64,000 bases of DNA from Flammeovirgaceae bacterium (GCA_016712035.1 JADJRT010000001.1:1-64000); one strand, 5' to 3'; positions 34,503 through 44,776 are shown, numbered from the stretch's first letter. Translations and numbers: made by a program. The notes: generated from the letters alone by a model not told the origin.

Positions 34503-35644
34503 ATGAAAATCTATCTCGACAACGCAGCCACCACACCCTCGACCCAGAAGTGTTTGAAGCTATGAAGCCGTTTCTGTTAGAAGATTTTGGAAATCCTTCT
34601 TCCACACATGCTCATGGTCGCAAAGTGCGTGCAGCCATCGAATCATCGCGTAAAAAGATAGCTGAACTATTGAATTGTACACCGGGTGAAATCATTTTTA
34701 CATCCGGAGGAACTGAGGCCGACAATACCATTATTCGAAGTGCCATCGAAACGTATTCGATTAAGCACGCTATCTCAACACCTATTGAACACCACGCGGT
34801 AATCCACACACTTGAAAATTTGCAAACCCAGGGTGTAGAATTACATCACGTAAAGTTGGATAGTAAAGGCCATGTTGATTTGTCTCATTTAGAGGAATTT
34901 TTAAATCAATTTCCTGGTTCGCTTGTATCGTTGATGCATGCGAATAATGAAATAGGAAATCTCCTTGATCTTGAGTTGGTTGGACGTCTGTGTGAAAAAT
35001 ATAAGGCCTACCTGCATTCCGATACCGTGCAAACCATGGGGCACTATCTGCATGATCTTAAAAAGATTAAAATCCATGGCATGGCTGCGGCTGCGCATAA
35101 GTTTCATGGCCCGAAGGGGGTGGGTTTCATGTATCTTAATAAAGACAAAAAGATTCGGCAATTCATGCATGGTGGCGCACAAGAAAGAAACATGCGTGGA
35201 GGCACCGAAAATGTAACCGGCATCATTGGCATGGCCAAGGCATTGGAAATTTGTTACCGCGAAATGGAAGCCCATGAAACGTATATTCGAAATCTGAAAT
35301 GGCTCATGATTAATCGGTTGAAAGAAGTTCTGCCAGGGGTTTCTTTTCATGGCGATTCTGAGAATCTCGATCGAAGTTTATATACAGTTCTTAATGTTAG
35401 TTTGCCTGAATCAGAAGAAAATGAAATGCTTTTGTTCAATTTGGATATGCAAGGCATCTCGGCCTCGGGCGGAAGTGCCTGCTCAAGCGGAGCATCTACT
35501 GGTTCGCATGTATTAGGCGCGCTTTATCCTAATTCAAAGCGCGGGGCCGTTAGGTTCTCCTTCAGCAAGTTCAATACACCCGAGGAGATTGATCAGGTTG
35601 CAAATAAATTGGCTGAGATATATAAAGTTGTAGTTAAAGCCTAG
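34503..35644 (+). CDS. cysteine desulfurase (NifS/IscS family), frameshifted
   Basis: PLP enzyme that removes sulfur from cysteine for iron-sulfur clusters and other sulfur donors. The family start MKIYLDNAATTP reads from ATG 34503, but a CCC run at 34536-34538 appears one C short. CCCC would give TPLDPEVFEAMKPF and one protein of about 381 residues; uncorrected, only the frame from 34550 is open. Other blocks are FTSGGTEADNTIIRS, HHAVIHTLE, SDTVQTMGHYLH, AAAHKFHGPKGVGFMYL with the PLP lysine, and the catalytic-loop ASGGSACSSGASTGSHVL. No iscU, sufBCD or tRNA-thiolation gene is adjacent, so the exact subgroup is open. Confidence 0.92.
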
Positions 35645-35701
35645 AAAATTTCAGATTACTAATTGGCTTGTTATATCCTATAATTGGCTAATTTTAATCG
35701 C

Positions 35702-36489
35702 ATGCCACATCCTTTCGTCTCATTCATTGGTTCCGGTAATGTTGCCTGGCACTTAGCCCCCGCCTTGGACAACGCAGGCTTTGTAGTAAAGAAGTTTACA
35801 GTCGCAGCCCGCAAAATGCGGCCTTGCTTACTGAGCGTCTCTACCAGGCCGAAGTAAAAGCTTCGCTCGACTTTTCGACAAGTGCATCTTCCATTTTTAT
35901 TCTTGCTGTTAGCGATGATGCAATACGTACCATTGCGCAGGAAATCGTTATTCCTGAAGATGCTATTCTGGTCCATACCTCCGGAAGCCAGCCCATAACA
36001 GAATTACAATTTGCTGCAACCCAAAACTTAGCAGTGCTCTATCCTTTGCAAACCTTTACAAAAAATCAAAAAATAGATTTCAAAAGCGTACCGCTATTTG
36101 TAGAAACCCATACGCAGGAAGCAGAAAGGGTTCTTATGCAGCTAGCGAAAAGCATTAGTAATGAGGTAAAGAAAATAGCCTCCACAGAACGTAAAGCGTT
36201 GCATGTAGCTGCTGTATTTGCCTCCAACTTCACCAACCACATGTTAACAATCTCGCGCGAGATTATGCGCGAAAATAGTCTTGACTACGATTCGTTAAAA
36301 CCGCTAATCACCGAAACAATTCCAAAAAGTTTTTACCTGGGGCCGGAAGATGCACAGACGGGTCCGGCCAAGCGAGGCGATCTTGATATTCTGGATACTC
36401 ATTTAGAATTTCTTAAAGACCAAGCTGCAATTGCCGAAATATATAAAGTGATTAGTCAACATATTATTGATACCCATTATCAAGGCTAG
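35702..36489 (+). CDS. Rossmann-fold/DUF2520 protein, frameshifted
   Basis: A protein of about 263 residues of the pyrroline-5-carboxylate-reductase-like/DUF2520 type. The N-terminus (FVSFIGSGNVAWHLAPALDN) has the GxGNxxxxL NAD(P)-binding motif; the centre has SIFILAVSDDAI and ILVHTSGSQP. The C-terminal helices (KALHVAAVFASNFTNHMLTI, GPAKRGDLDILDTHLEFL) are the DUF2520 domain. The frame breaks near 35788-35791. One more G (AAG GAA GTT) reads VYSRSPQNAALLTERLYQAE across the join. The enzymatic reaction of this family is not established. A strong terminator follows. Confidence 0.8.
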
Positions 36490-36501
36490 CACACCACACA
36501 A

Positions 36502-36529
36502 AAAAGGGTCAGATTTCTCTGACCCTTTT
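36502..36529 (+). terminator. bidirectional rho-independent terminator
   Basis: Stem AAAAGGGTCAGA/TCTGACCCTTTT with loop TTTC lies between the convergent DUF2520 and DUF1573 genes. A-run before and T-run after allow termination in both directions. Confidence 0.88.
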
Positions 36530-36550
36530 CTTCTCACTAGAGAGATGAAT

Positions 36551-36976
36551 TTATTTTCCGGTTTCAGTAACCATTACTTCGCCTCGGATGGTAAGTTGTA
36601 CAAATCCGGTTTCGATGTTGGCGGTAACCGTAACCGTTTTGTTGAAAGCTCCGGGTGAAGCCGCATTATAAGTAGCCTTAATAAAACCTTGGCCTCCTGG
36701 CATTACAGGTTCTTTAGACCAGTCGGGTGTGGTGCAACCGCACGAAGCCTGTACATTGGTAATTACCAAAGGAGTCTTACCCGTATTGGTGAATTTAAAC
36801 TCATGAGTTGCCGGAATACCCTGCTTGATTTTACCAAAATCGTGGTTCGTATTATCCCAGGTAAAAACCGCCATATCTGTCTTTACTTCATTAGGATTAA
36901 TTGTGGTGGCGGGCACCTGCGCAAAGGTTGCAACTGCAAATACCATTAAAATCGTACTTAAAAATAACTTTTTCAT
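36551..36976 (-). CDS. DUF1573 domain-containing secreted protein
   Basis: A 141-residue exported protein with signal peptide (MKKLFLSTILMVFAVATFAQ). The mature part has the DUF1573 immunoglobulin-like signature: HDFGKIKQGIPATHEFKFTN, then TPLVITNVQASCGCTTPDW with the paired cysteines, and the end VTVTANIETGFVQLTIRGEV. Function is unknown; such proteins are abundant in Bacteroidota envelopes. ATG at 36974-36976. It diverges from the histidine kinase gene and ends at the shared terminator. Confidence 0.9.
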   Translation of the reverse strand: MKKLFLSTILMVFAVATFAQVPATTINPNEVKTDMAVFTWDNTNHDFGKIKQGIPATHEFKFTNTGKTPLVITNVQASCGCTTPDWSKEPVMPGGQGFIKATYNAASPGAFNKTVTVTANIETGFVQLTIRGEVMVTETGK

Positions 36977-37119
36977 TTCTTCTTTGATTTATGGGTTAAA
37001 CTTAGGTTGTTCTTTTGAACCATACAAACATCGGGCTCAAAAACCAGACCTTGTGTTAAGGGCTTTGTAAAAGATGTTAAGGACTTGTTAATCCCCCAAA
37101 ACCAGGTTTAAATACTGTC

Positions 37120-37127
37120 TACCTTTG
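37120..37127 (+). promoter_or_regulatory. Bacteroidota -7 element TACCTTTG
   Basis: TACCTTTG matches TAnnTTTG exactly and ends four bases before the GTG start of the kinase gene. This would make the transcript nearly leaderless. No TTG lies at the proper -33 distance. Confidence 0.5.
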
Positions 37128-37131
37128 TAAA

Positions 37132-38394
37132 GTGAGTCGATTAACGCTTCGAATTGTAATTATTCTTGCAGCCCTGAGTATTGCGGGGATTACCGCTACC
37201 CAAATTTATTGGGTACGCAAAGCGTTCGATCTGAAAGAAAATCAATTTAATAGGGATGTTACGGCAGCGCTCACCAACGTGGCTACAAAAATTCTGGAAA
37301 TCACCAAAACCCCCACTGCCGCGAATAACCCCGTTACCCAACTTACCACCAACTATTTCGTTGTGTTAGTTAACGGGCCCATTGACAACAATTTGTTAGA
37401 ATTTTTATTGCTAACCGAGTTTGAAAAGCGAAACATCAAAGCAGATTTTGAATACGGAATCTATGATTGTATGGAGCAATGTATGCAAGGGGGCAATCAT
37501 ATCTCGCCAAAAAATACAGCCTCGCTTGTTAATTTTACGGAGTTACCCGCCTGGAAAAATGATGGTTATTACTTTGGCGTTCAATTCCCCATGGTAGAAG
37601 CAACGCTGATCAGTCAAATGGGTATTTGGGGATTCTCCTCGGTAGTTATGCTGATCGTAATTTTCTTTTTCGTTTATACCTTGTTTGTTATTCTAAAGCA
37701 GCGAAGACTTTCCGAAATCCAAAAAGACTTTATCAACAACATGACGCACGAGTTTAAAACTCCGTTAGCCACCATCGCAATCTCAACTTCTGTTCTTAAA
37801 GATCCGGCAATCATTCATACGCCTGAAAGATTATTAAACTATGCGACTATTATCGACAATGAAAATAATCGACTGAAGCAACAAGTGGAGCGGGTGTTGC
37901 AAATGGCGCGTCTTGATACTGAAGAGGTAGGTCTTAAGCAAGAGGTTTGTGATCTTCATGAGCTTATTCGGGAAGCATCACAAAATAATCTTGTGGCCTC
38001 AAAAGCGACTATTGAATTAGTCTTGGAAGCCAGTCCATCAATCATACTGGCTGATAAACTTCATTTGACGAATGTTATTTTTAATTTGCTCGACAATGCC
38101 ATTAAGTACAATAAGCATCAACCGACAATTCAGATTTCTACATCGTATACCCATGGAAACCTTATTTTACGCATTGAAGACAATGGGATTGGTATAAAAT
38201 CAGAGGATCAGAAAAAAATCTTCCATCGGTTTTATCGGGTACCCACGGGCAACCTACATGACGTAAAAGGCTTTGGACTGGGGTTAAGCTATGTAAAACT
38301 TATTGTGGAAGCACATAAAGGAAAAATTACCCTAACGAGCGAACCAGACAAAGGAAGTTGCTTTTCAATTGCATTACCCGGACAAAAAATATGA
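37132..38394 (+). CDS. sensor histidine kinase, RprX-like
   Basis: Membrane sensor kinase of 420 residues. Helix one is near residues 7-24 and helix two near 168-190, bracketing a periplasmic sensor part of about 140 residues. The dimerisation/phosphoacceptor box is NNMTHEFKTPLATI with His206. ATP-binding motifs follow: LLDNAIKYNK (N box), IEDNGIGIKSEDQKK (G1), RFYRVPTGNLHDVKGFGLGL (F and G2 boxes). There is no HAMP domain. It overlaps the response regulator gene by four bases (ATGA), so the two form one operon. The pairing and sequence resemble RprXY of Bacteroides, but the signal is unknown. Start is GTG. Confidence 0.92.
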   Translation: MSRLTLRIVIILAALSIAGITATQIYWVRKAFDLKENQFNRDVTAALTNVATKILEITKTPTAANNPVTQLTTNYFVVLVNGPIDNNLLEFLLLTEFEKRNIKADFEYGIYDCMEQCMQGGNHISPKNTASLVNFTELPAWKNDGYYFGVQFPMVEATLISQMGIWGFSSVVMLIVIFFFVYTLFVILKQRRLSEIQKDFINNMTHEFKTPLATIAISTSVLKDPAIIHTPERLLNYATIIDNENNRLKQQVERVLQMARLDTEEVGLKQEVCDLHELIREASQNNLVASKATIELVLEASPSIILADKLHLTNVIFNLLDNAIKYNKHQPTIQISTSYTHGNLILRIEDNGIGIKSEDQKKIFHRFYRVPTGNLHDVKGFGLGLSYVKLIVEAHKGKITLTSEPDKGSCFSIALPGQKI

Positions 38395-39074
38395 GTGCTA
38401 AAATTCTCTTAGTTGAAGACGATCCTAATTTAGGTTTTGTTATTAAAGACAATTTGGGATTGAAGGGGTATGACGTTACGCTACGCACGAATGGAGAAGA
38501 AGGGCTTCAAACTTTCTACCAAAACTTATTTGACATCTGTATTTTGGATGTGATGATGCCAAAAAAAGATGGGTTTACACTAGCGCAACAGATTCGTGAA
38601 AAGAATCAACAAATTCCTATTCTTTTTGTCACTGCTAAGTCAATGCTTGAAGACAAAATTATTGGGTTTCAAAGCGGGGGCGATGACTATCTGATAAAGC
38701 CTTTTAGTATGGAAGAGCTTTGCTTGCGCATTGAGGTTTTTCTTCGCAGAAGTAATTCATCAGTAATAGAAGAGAGTTTTAGTTTAGGTTCCTTCCGTTT
38801 CGATTGTCGGAATTTTACATTATTTCATAATCAACAGGAAAGAACCCTCACTCAAAAAGAAGGTGAGGTATTGAAACTATTATGCATAAATAAGGGTCGT
38901 GTATTGAAACGTGAAGAGATTTTAAAATCGGTATGGGGTAATGATGATTATTTTCTAGGCCGATCAATGGACGTTTTTATTTCTAAACTTAGAAAATACT
39001 TAAAAGAAGATTCGCGCATACAAATCATCAATTACCATGGTGTCGGTTTTCGATTGGAGGACTCTTCCCAATAA
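38391..39074 (+). CDS. response regulator, OmpR family, RprY-like
   Basis: A 227-residue DNA-binding response regulator. The receiver domain has ILLVEDDPNLG, the phosphoacceptor Asp53 in CILDVMMPKKDGFTLA, LFVTAKSM and the conserved Lys in DDYLIKPFSMEEL. The winged-helix output domain spans about residues 130-225 (LTQKEGEVLKLLCINKGRVL, SMDVFISKLRKYLKEDSRIQ). The start is the ATG at 38391 overlapping the kinase stop; an earlier ATG in frame gives an unrelated leader. RprY-like by sequence. Target genes cannot be read from the window. Confidence 0.93.
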   Translation: MSAKILLVEDDPNLGFVIKDNLGLKGYDVTLRTNGEEGLQTFYQNLFDICILDVMMPKKDGFTLAQQIREKNQQIPILFVTAKSMLEDKIIGFQSGGDDYLIKPFSMEELCLRIEVFLRRSNSSVIEESFSLGSFRFDCRNFTLFHNQQERTLTQKEGEVLKLLCINKGRVLKREEILKSVWGNDDYFLGRSMDVFISKLRKYLKEDSRIQIINYHGVGFRLEDSSQ

Positions 39075-39082
39075 AAGCTACG

Positions 39083-40051
39083 TTACCCGATTAACCGGTC
39101 GATGATATTATCAACCGTCATGCCTTCTGCCTCTGCTTTGAAATTTCGAACAATGCGATGCCGCAATACCGGGCGAGCTACTGCCTGCACATCTTCAATA
39201 TCGGGCGAATATTTACCATTAAGCAAGGCATTACATTTAGCACCCAGCACGAGGTATTGAGAAGCGCGCGGGCCCGCACCCCACTCTAAGAATTCGTTGG
39301 CAATAGCCGAACCCTGAGCACCCGGTCTTGTTGCCTGACTTAGCTTTACCGCATACTCAACTACGTTATCCGCGATAGGCACTCTTCTTACAAGATGTTG
39401 AAAGGAAATGATCTCCTCGGCTGTTAACACCTTCGATACTTTCAGTACATCATCAGCCGTAGTGTTCTTAACAATATCCACTTCTTGCTGATACGTGGGG
39501 TAATCTAAAAAAATGTTAAACATGAACCGATCCAGCTGGGCTTCGGGTAGTGGATACGTCCCTTCCTGCTCAATCGGGTTTTGTGTAGCCAACACAAAAA
39601 AAGGCTGCGGTAACTTGTATTGTTGCCCCGCAATGGTAACAGCATATTCCTGCATCGATTCTAACAGTGCTGCTTGCGTCTTAGGCGGGGTTCGGTTTAT
39701 CTCATCCGCCAAAATGATGTTGGCAAAGATGGGACCTTTCACAAATTGAAAGTTCCGTTCTTTATCCATCGTCTCGGCACCCACAATGTCCGAGGGCATA
39801 AGATCAGGTGTAAATTGGATTCTTTTAAATTGTAAATCCAATGAGGTGGAGATGGTTTGCACCAAAAGAGTTTTAGCAAGACCCGGCACACCCACTAAAA
39901 GAGAATGACCTTGGCAAAAAATACCGGTAAGAACCAGTTTAACCACATCATCCTGCCCTACCACCACTTTGGCAATTTCACTTTTCAGTTTTTGAAACGC
40001 TTGCTTCAGCGCATCAGCAGCTTCTACATCATTAGAAAAAATATTCGCCAT
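39083..40051 (-). CDS. MoxR-family AAA+ ATPase
   Basis: A 322-residue MoxR ATPase. Walker A is GVPGLAKTLLVQTI, Walker B IILADEINRTPPKTQAALLE; sensor 1 is in VLATQNPIEQEGTYPLPEAQ and the arginine-rich end is VARPVLRHRIVRNF. MoxR proteins act as chaperones that help mature partner proteins, usually with DUF58 and von Willebrand factor A proteins encoded next door. No such partner is in the window on this side; the upstream genes on the strand are SurA-like chaperones. ATG at 40049-40051. Confidence 0.93.
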   Translation of the reverse strand: MANIFSNDVEAADALKQAFQKLKSEIAKVVVGQDDVVKLVLTGIFCQGHSLLVGVPGLAKTLLVQTISTSLDLQFKRIQFTPDLMPSDIVGAETMDKERNFQFVKGPIFANIILADEINRTPPKTQAALLESMQEYAVTIAGQQYKLPQPFFVLATQNPIEQEGTYPLPEAQLDRFMFNIFLDYPTYQQEVDIVKNTTADDVLKVSKVLTAEEIISFQHLVRRVPIADNVVEYAVKLSQATRPGAQGSAIANEFLEWGAGPRASQYLVLGAKCNALLNGKYSPDIEDVQAVARPVLRHRIVRNFKAEAEGMTVDNIIDRLIG

Positions 40052-40117
40052 TACTACATGTTTACTGAAAGATAGATTTTTACCGTCTTTACTAAGCCCA
40101 GAACTACACCAGCGGCA

Positions 40118-41470
40118 CTACTCAAGAATTTTACAATAATTATAGGTAGGGTCAATATTAATAAAAACATCCTGACGAGCCTTGGTAAACCACTTTTCAA
40201 GAGTTAAATCTTTCTTCTCAGCCAGGGCGGCTGATTGAATCCGGTTCCAATCGTCTTTAAGATTAGCCGCATGGGGGGCCAGTTTCTTTTTGAAATAAAG
40301 AATGCGCACAGCGTCTTTACCATCATCGGTTCTGTACTGAAGGGGTTTGGAAATATTGCCCACCTTCATCGTATCAATGTTAAGGTAAACAACAGGGTCA
40401 ATATCTCGCATAGAAATTTTAGTGGAGCCGTCATTATCCGTAAAAAAGCCACCCATTCCCTTAGTATTATCATCATCTGAATATTCTTTCGCCAACTGCT
40501 CAAAACTAAGTTTCTCGCTAACGATTTTTGTTCGCAAACTGTCGAGGTATCTTTCCGCTGCAGTAATATCTTCCGCGGAAGGCACTGCCGAGATCAGAAT
40601 ATGTTGGGAGTGATACTCATTCCCTCTGCGATCCAATAGCTGTAGAATATGGAAGCCAAACTGCGATTTAAAAGGAAGTGATACTTCGCCCACTTTTAAT
40701 CGAAATGCCATAGCCTCAAATTGTGGTACCATGGCGCCTCTGCCCACATAACCCAAATCGCCACCATTGTATTGTGCACTGGGGTCTTCTGAGTTCTTCA
40801 TGGCTAGTGCTGCAAAATCTTCGCCTTTAAGAATGCGTGCGCGCAAATCGAGCAGCTTGTTTTTAGCTTCTTCCTCTTGTGCAGCGCTTACTTTAGCTAC
40901 GCGTACAAGTTGGGCTACCTCTACATCAGAAGAATAAAAGGGCAAGCTATCTTCCGGAATTTTATTGAAGAATCGTTTGATCTCTGCCGGAGTTACCGTG
41001 ATGTCTTTGGTGATCCGCGAGGTCATTTCACGGGCAATTAACTGCTCGCGAATTTGCTCGCGTAACTCCAGTTTTATTTGCTCCATCGATTTGCCATACG
41101 CCCTTTCCAAGGCTTCTGGTGAATTGCCCGAGCCTTGTAAAATCATAGCCATTCTTTGCTCCGTATTTCCATCTACCTCTACATCAGTAACAATGACTGA
41201 GTCAATCTCAGCTTTGGCAACCATTAGTTTATTTAAAATGAGTCGGTTGAATAATTCGCAACGAGCCTCTTCCGACCCGGGATTTCCATCGGCCAGATAA
41301 GCCTGATACCCAACTTCGAGTTCTGATTTCAGGACAATATAATTATCCACTTTAGCTATTATTTTATCCACTACAAAGCCGGTATCCTGACCAACTACTG
41401 AGGCAGAAAATAAAACAACACAAAGCAGACTACTTGTCAAAAACCTCGAAATCCTTACTTTTTGCTGCAT
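40118..41470 (-). CDS. SurA-like peptidyl-prolyl isomerase
   Basis: Periplasmic chaperone/isomerase of 450 residues. I place the start at ATG 41468-41470 because it directly precedes a signal peptide (MQQKVRISRFLTSSLLCVVL); the longer open frame begins inside the upstream gene. The SurA N-terminal domain (VDKIIAKVDNYIVLKSELE) is followed by two parvulin domains. The first contains NSEDPSAQYNGGDLGYVGRG and FGFHILQLLDRR; the second contains SQHILISAVP and EYSDDDNTKGMGGFF. Such proteins deliver outer-membrane proteins to the assembly machinery. It overlaps the preceding lipoprotein gene by 41 bases, and all three chaperone genes are likely one operon. Confidence 0.9.
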   Translation of the reverse strand: MQQKVRISRFLTSSLLCVVLFSASVVGQDTGFVVDKIIAKVDNYIVLKSELEVGYQAYLADGNPGSEEARCELFNRLILNKLMVAKAEIDSVIVTDVEVDGNTEQRMAMILQGSGNSPEALERAYGKSMEQIKLELREQIREQLIAREMTSRITKDITVTPAEIKRFFNKIPEDSLPFYSSDVEVAQLVRVAKVSAAQEEEAKNKLLDLRARILKGEDFAALAMKNSEDPSAQYNGGDLGYVGRGAMVPQFEAMAFRLKVGEVSLPFKSQFGFHILQLLDRRGNEYHSQHILISAVPSAEDITAAERYLDSLRTKIVSEKLSFEQLAKEYSDDDNTKGMGGFFTDNDGSTKISMRDIDPVVYLNIDTMKVGNISKPLQYRTDDGKDAVRILYFKKKLAPHAANLKDDWNRIQSAALAEKKDLTLEKWFTKARQDVFINIDPTYNYCKILE

Positions 41471-42335
41471 TCTCATAAACATCTTCTTCCAATTTTCGCG
41501 CAAGTTCAACTTTTCTTTTGTTAATAATAATGTTTTTAATGTCCTCTTTAACGAATTCAAGAGGCGATACGTTATCAAAAATCTTATAAGCATCTATTTT
41601 GAGGAAGTACAAAAATTCATCATCAGTAGTTTCATAGAAATTATAACTACGCAAAAACTGAATTTTGTTGGGGATTTCTGCTAATGGTGAATTAACTACC
41701 AGCTTATCAAATTCAATCCACGAAGAATCAGACAAATGATACGCTGCCGAAAAACTAAGACAATAAGATCTCAGCTCTGCCACATCCTTCTCCTTTTTCG
41801 AATACATTAACTCTCTAATCTGCTTTGTGCGAGGTGCCTCTTTGGGCACTTTTATAAACGTTCCCTGAATGATATTCTGCTTTAAAATAAAATTATCGAG
41901 TCCTTCTTTATAATATTCCTGAATCTCCCGTTCCGAAACGCTATCATCAAGATTTTTCTTGATGTAGTAATTCTGATATTCATACCCAATCAAACTATAG
42001 CGATAATCCAATACTTTACGTTCCACTTCAGCCTCGTTAATATCAATGTTTTTCATGGCTTCGTTGATAACCAATTGTTTTCGTATCCAACTATTAACAT
42101 AAGCGGTTACGCGGGCCACACTATCTTCACGTAGGGTGCCAGCAGGAATAATTCCGATCAACTCATCTTGATACAAAAATGAATTGTGCACTCTGGCTAC
42201 AGCTTTTCGGGTATTGTTTGCCTCGGCTTGTTCATTCTTCATTCGAATTAATTCGCAACCGCAAAGGATAATTGCCATCACTATGGATGCAACTTTACCT
42301 ACTGTCGATATGTGACTTAATTTTTGCAATCTCAC
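41430..42335 (-). CDS. SurA-like lipoprotein without isomerase domain
   Basis: A 301-residue lipoprotein (lipobox IILCGC, Cys near residue 27). Its body (RKAVARVHNSFLYQDELIGI, VNSWIRKQLVINEAM, SVSEREIQEYYKEGLDNFIL) has the helical pattern of the SurA/PpiC chaperone core. I find no parvulin domain, as the GGDLG-type motif is missing. It may be a chaperone-only member or a partner of the flanking isomerases. It overlaps both neighbours (4 bases with the upstream gene, 41 with the downstream), which supports translational coupling. Confidence 0.7.
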   Translation of the reverse strand: MRLQKLSHISTVGKVASIVMAIILCGCELIRMKNEQAEANNTRKAVARVHNSFLYQDELIGIIPAGTLREDSVARVTAYVNSWIRKQLVINEAMKNIDINEAEVERKVLDYRYSLIGYEYQNYYIKKNLDDSVSEREIQEYYKEGLDNFILKQNIIQGTFIKVPKEAPRTKQIRELMYSKKEKDVAELRSYCLSFSAAYHLSDSSWIEFDKLVVNSPLAEIPNKIQFLRSYNFYETTDDEFLYFLKIDAYKIFDNVSPLEFVKEDIKNIIINKRKVELARKLEEDVYENAAKSKDFEVFDK

Positions 42336-44280
42336 TTTTTGATTAACTCTGCCAAAACCACTTTTTTACCCTTATTATTGATCTTCACCGGATATTTTTC
42401 TCGAAGTTCTTTAATCCAATTCTTTTCAAGATTATCCTGATAATCGGAAATAATCTGCGCCCTGGCTTCCTCAAAACTTTCAATTCCTGGCGCTACCAAT
42501 CGCTTTACTTCCACAAGATAGAACAGTCCTTCCGATTCTGTTTCATGCAAGCCTGTTGTCCATGGAATTTGATCTATGATCTTACTATCCTTTTTCTTGT
42601 AAATTCTAAAATTCTGAACGGATTTAAACCTCTTTAGATCAGACTGGGTAAGGCTATCGCCTTTTTTTATTTTGCTTGTGAATTCATCGCGAACAGATTT
42701 TTCCTGCATTGAGAAAATGCGTGCTTCTACACGATCTCCCGCCTGGTAGTTATTTCGGTTTGCCTGATAGTATTGTCTCTGCCCCAACGTATCCGAAGAT
42801 GCGTGGTTCCAGACTTCCGTCTCCATAATCTCGAAAAGCAAAATACCTTCACGATATTCAGTGAGCAAATTGCTATACTCGGGGTATTTCTTTTTCAATT
42901 CCTCTTCTTCTGCCACCTGAATTTTTTCTTCTACCAGATTCTCGTAAAGTTGGTTCAGGTATGCCCCTGGGTTTAGGCTACTCTTTTTCTGATTCACCTT
43001 TACATACCCTACAAATTCCGACACTAAAACAGGTTTGGTTTCTACAGAGAAAATAGTCTGCTTTAATTGATCGGGTGATCCCAAATATTTCCATGAACCC
43101 TGCATAAGACTCGAATCGGCCAAAATCATTATACGCTGCTTGACTTCTTGATTTTCAACAAAGAGAAATTGTTTTTTACGCTTTGTTGTAAGGGCCTGCT
43201 GCGATACTTGCAATCGCTCATCGCGACTTACTCTTCGTTTCAAAGAAGTTTCCATTTCGCTGTACGGAGGCAAGGGAATCTTTTTTTCGAGCCGGATAAT
43301 ATGCCATCCAATAGATGATTGAAATGGGTCTGAAATCTCACCCGGTTTTTGCATGGCAAAGGCCATGGCTTCAAACTCAGGCACAGAGGCAAGCGCGCCA
43401 ATACCAAATGGTTTTAAAAGCCCTCCGGTTTGGCTCGTATTTGCATCTTGCGAATTTTCCTTACATACCTCTTGCCAATTTCGGCCACCTTTTAATTGGT
43501 CGTACAAAGTAAAGGCAGTGCTTTTACTTTCACATCATCGCTGGTGCCCGTACGCAGTAGAATGTGTGATACTTCTACTTCACCCCGGGCGGGCTTGCGA
43601 TCAATTACTTTAATAAGGTGATAGCCAAAGCGAGTACGTATTATTGGAGACAAGTCTCCAACCGGAGTGCGATAGGCAGCATCTTCAAACGGATAAACCA
43701 TTTGCAGCGCGGTAAAATACCCAAGATCACCACCATTATATTTAGCGGATGGATCCTCTGATAATTCGCGGGCAAGTTTCTCAAAATCCTCGCCACCTTG
43801 AATTCTGTTTTTGATGTTAACTAGCTTTTGATACGCGATCACGGTATCTGCTGGTGCTGCTTCTGGTCTGGCGTTTATAAGAATATGGGCCGCTCTAATT
43901 TCTTCTGTTAACCGTTGATAGGTTTCTCGTGTGAGCTTATCCAACGCATCCTGTTCTGTTCGATAGGGCTTTTTTAATTCCTCCCTATAGGTTTTAAACT
44001 CTGTATTGAATTTAGCAGTAGTGTCTAACCCTCTTGAATGCGCCTCTGCAGCTTTCAATTTGAAATTGATGAAAAGATCCAGGTACTCATTGACCTTCTT
44101 TTCTGTATAATCCTGAGATGCGTTTTGATGATTTTTTCGGTAGGTATAAAGAAAATCATCAACGGAAACCGTGGATGGGCCAACTGAGAATAGTGGCTGT
44201 AACTTAGCCGTTTCCTTACCCTGTGCAACGGCAATCCACGTTAGAAAACAGAAAGATTGAATAAGGAGCAAAATTCTCAT
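42332..44280 (-). CDS. SurA-like peptidyl-prolyl isomerase with two parvulin domains, frameshifted
   Basis: A large periplasmic isomerase of about 650 residues. The signal peptide (MRILLLIQSFCFLTWIAVAQ) begins at ATG 44278-44280. The N-terminal helical part is followed by a parvulin domain (IRAAHILINARP, SEDPSAKYNGGDLGYFTALQ, FGYHLIKVIDRK), then a second (VEVSHILLRTG, SQTGGLLKPFGIG, SSIGWHIIRLEKK), and a long C-terminal region. The frame breaks inside the second parvulin domain at a T-run (43522-43525, plus strand). One more A on the coding strand reads VKVKSTAFTLYDQLKGGRNW and joins both parts. The first of three tandem chaperone genes. Confidence 0.9.
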
Positions 44281-44353
44281 AAACAACACTAATTCAATAA
44301 AAGGGATTGCAAAAATAAGATTTTTGAGTGGAAAAAGAGGCCTTAATAGATCA

Positions 44354-44776
44354 CTAAGAGCCTATATTGAGTTGCTTAGTTAACCGACATACATTTTTAT
44401 TACCACGTTTCAGGTATTCAACATTGTCCATAATAGCCTTAACCAGACGGATGCCGAGGCCTCCTTTTCTCTTTTGATGAATCAGGTTATCCAGTTCAGG
44501 CTCATGAAATTCGTTAATGTCAAAGACAGAACCATCATCGATGATTTCAAAAATAAATTTTCCGTGTTCGGGGATGTCAATATGAAGCTCGAGCAAATGA
44601 TCTGGGTTGCAGTGATGAGCATGAATCATAAGGTTCGAACACATTTCATCTAAAGCAAGTACAATCGCACTCATTTCGATTTCGGGCACATGTTGGTCTT
44701 TCAGAATGTTTCTGACAAACTCTCTAATGCCTTTCAAATTACTGAGGCTACACCCTATGTTATACTGATAGCTCAT
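44354..44776 (-). CDS. anti-sigma factor kinase-type ATPase (RsbW-like)
   Basis: A 140-residue GHKL ATPase of the serine-kinase anti-sigma type. The N box is IVLALDEMCSNLMIHAHH, and the ATP-lid motifs are FEIIDDGSVFD and RKGGLGIRLVKAIMD. Such proteins phosphorylate a STAS-domain antagonist and bind a sigma factor or other target. The STAS gene lies directly upstream with a 17-base overlap, and a SpoIIE phosphatase gene before that. The final target is not encoded beside it; the ECF sigma factor at 5.6 kb belongs to a different class. Confidence 0.9.
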   Translation of the reverse strand: MSYQYNIGCSLSNLKGIREFVRNILKDQHVPEIEMSAIVLALDEMCSNLMIHAHHCNPDHLLELHIDIPEHGKFIFEIIDDGSVFDINEFHEPELDNLIHQKRKGGLGIRLVKAIMDNVEYLKRGNKNVCRLTKQLNIGS

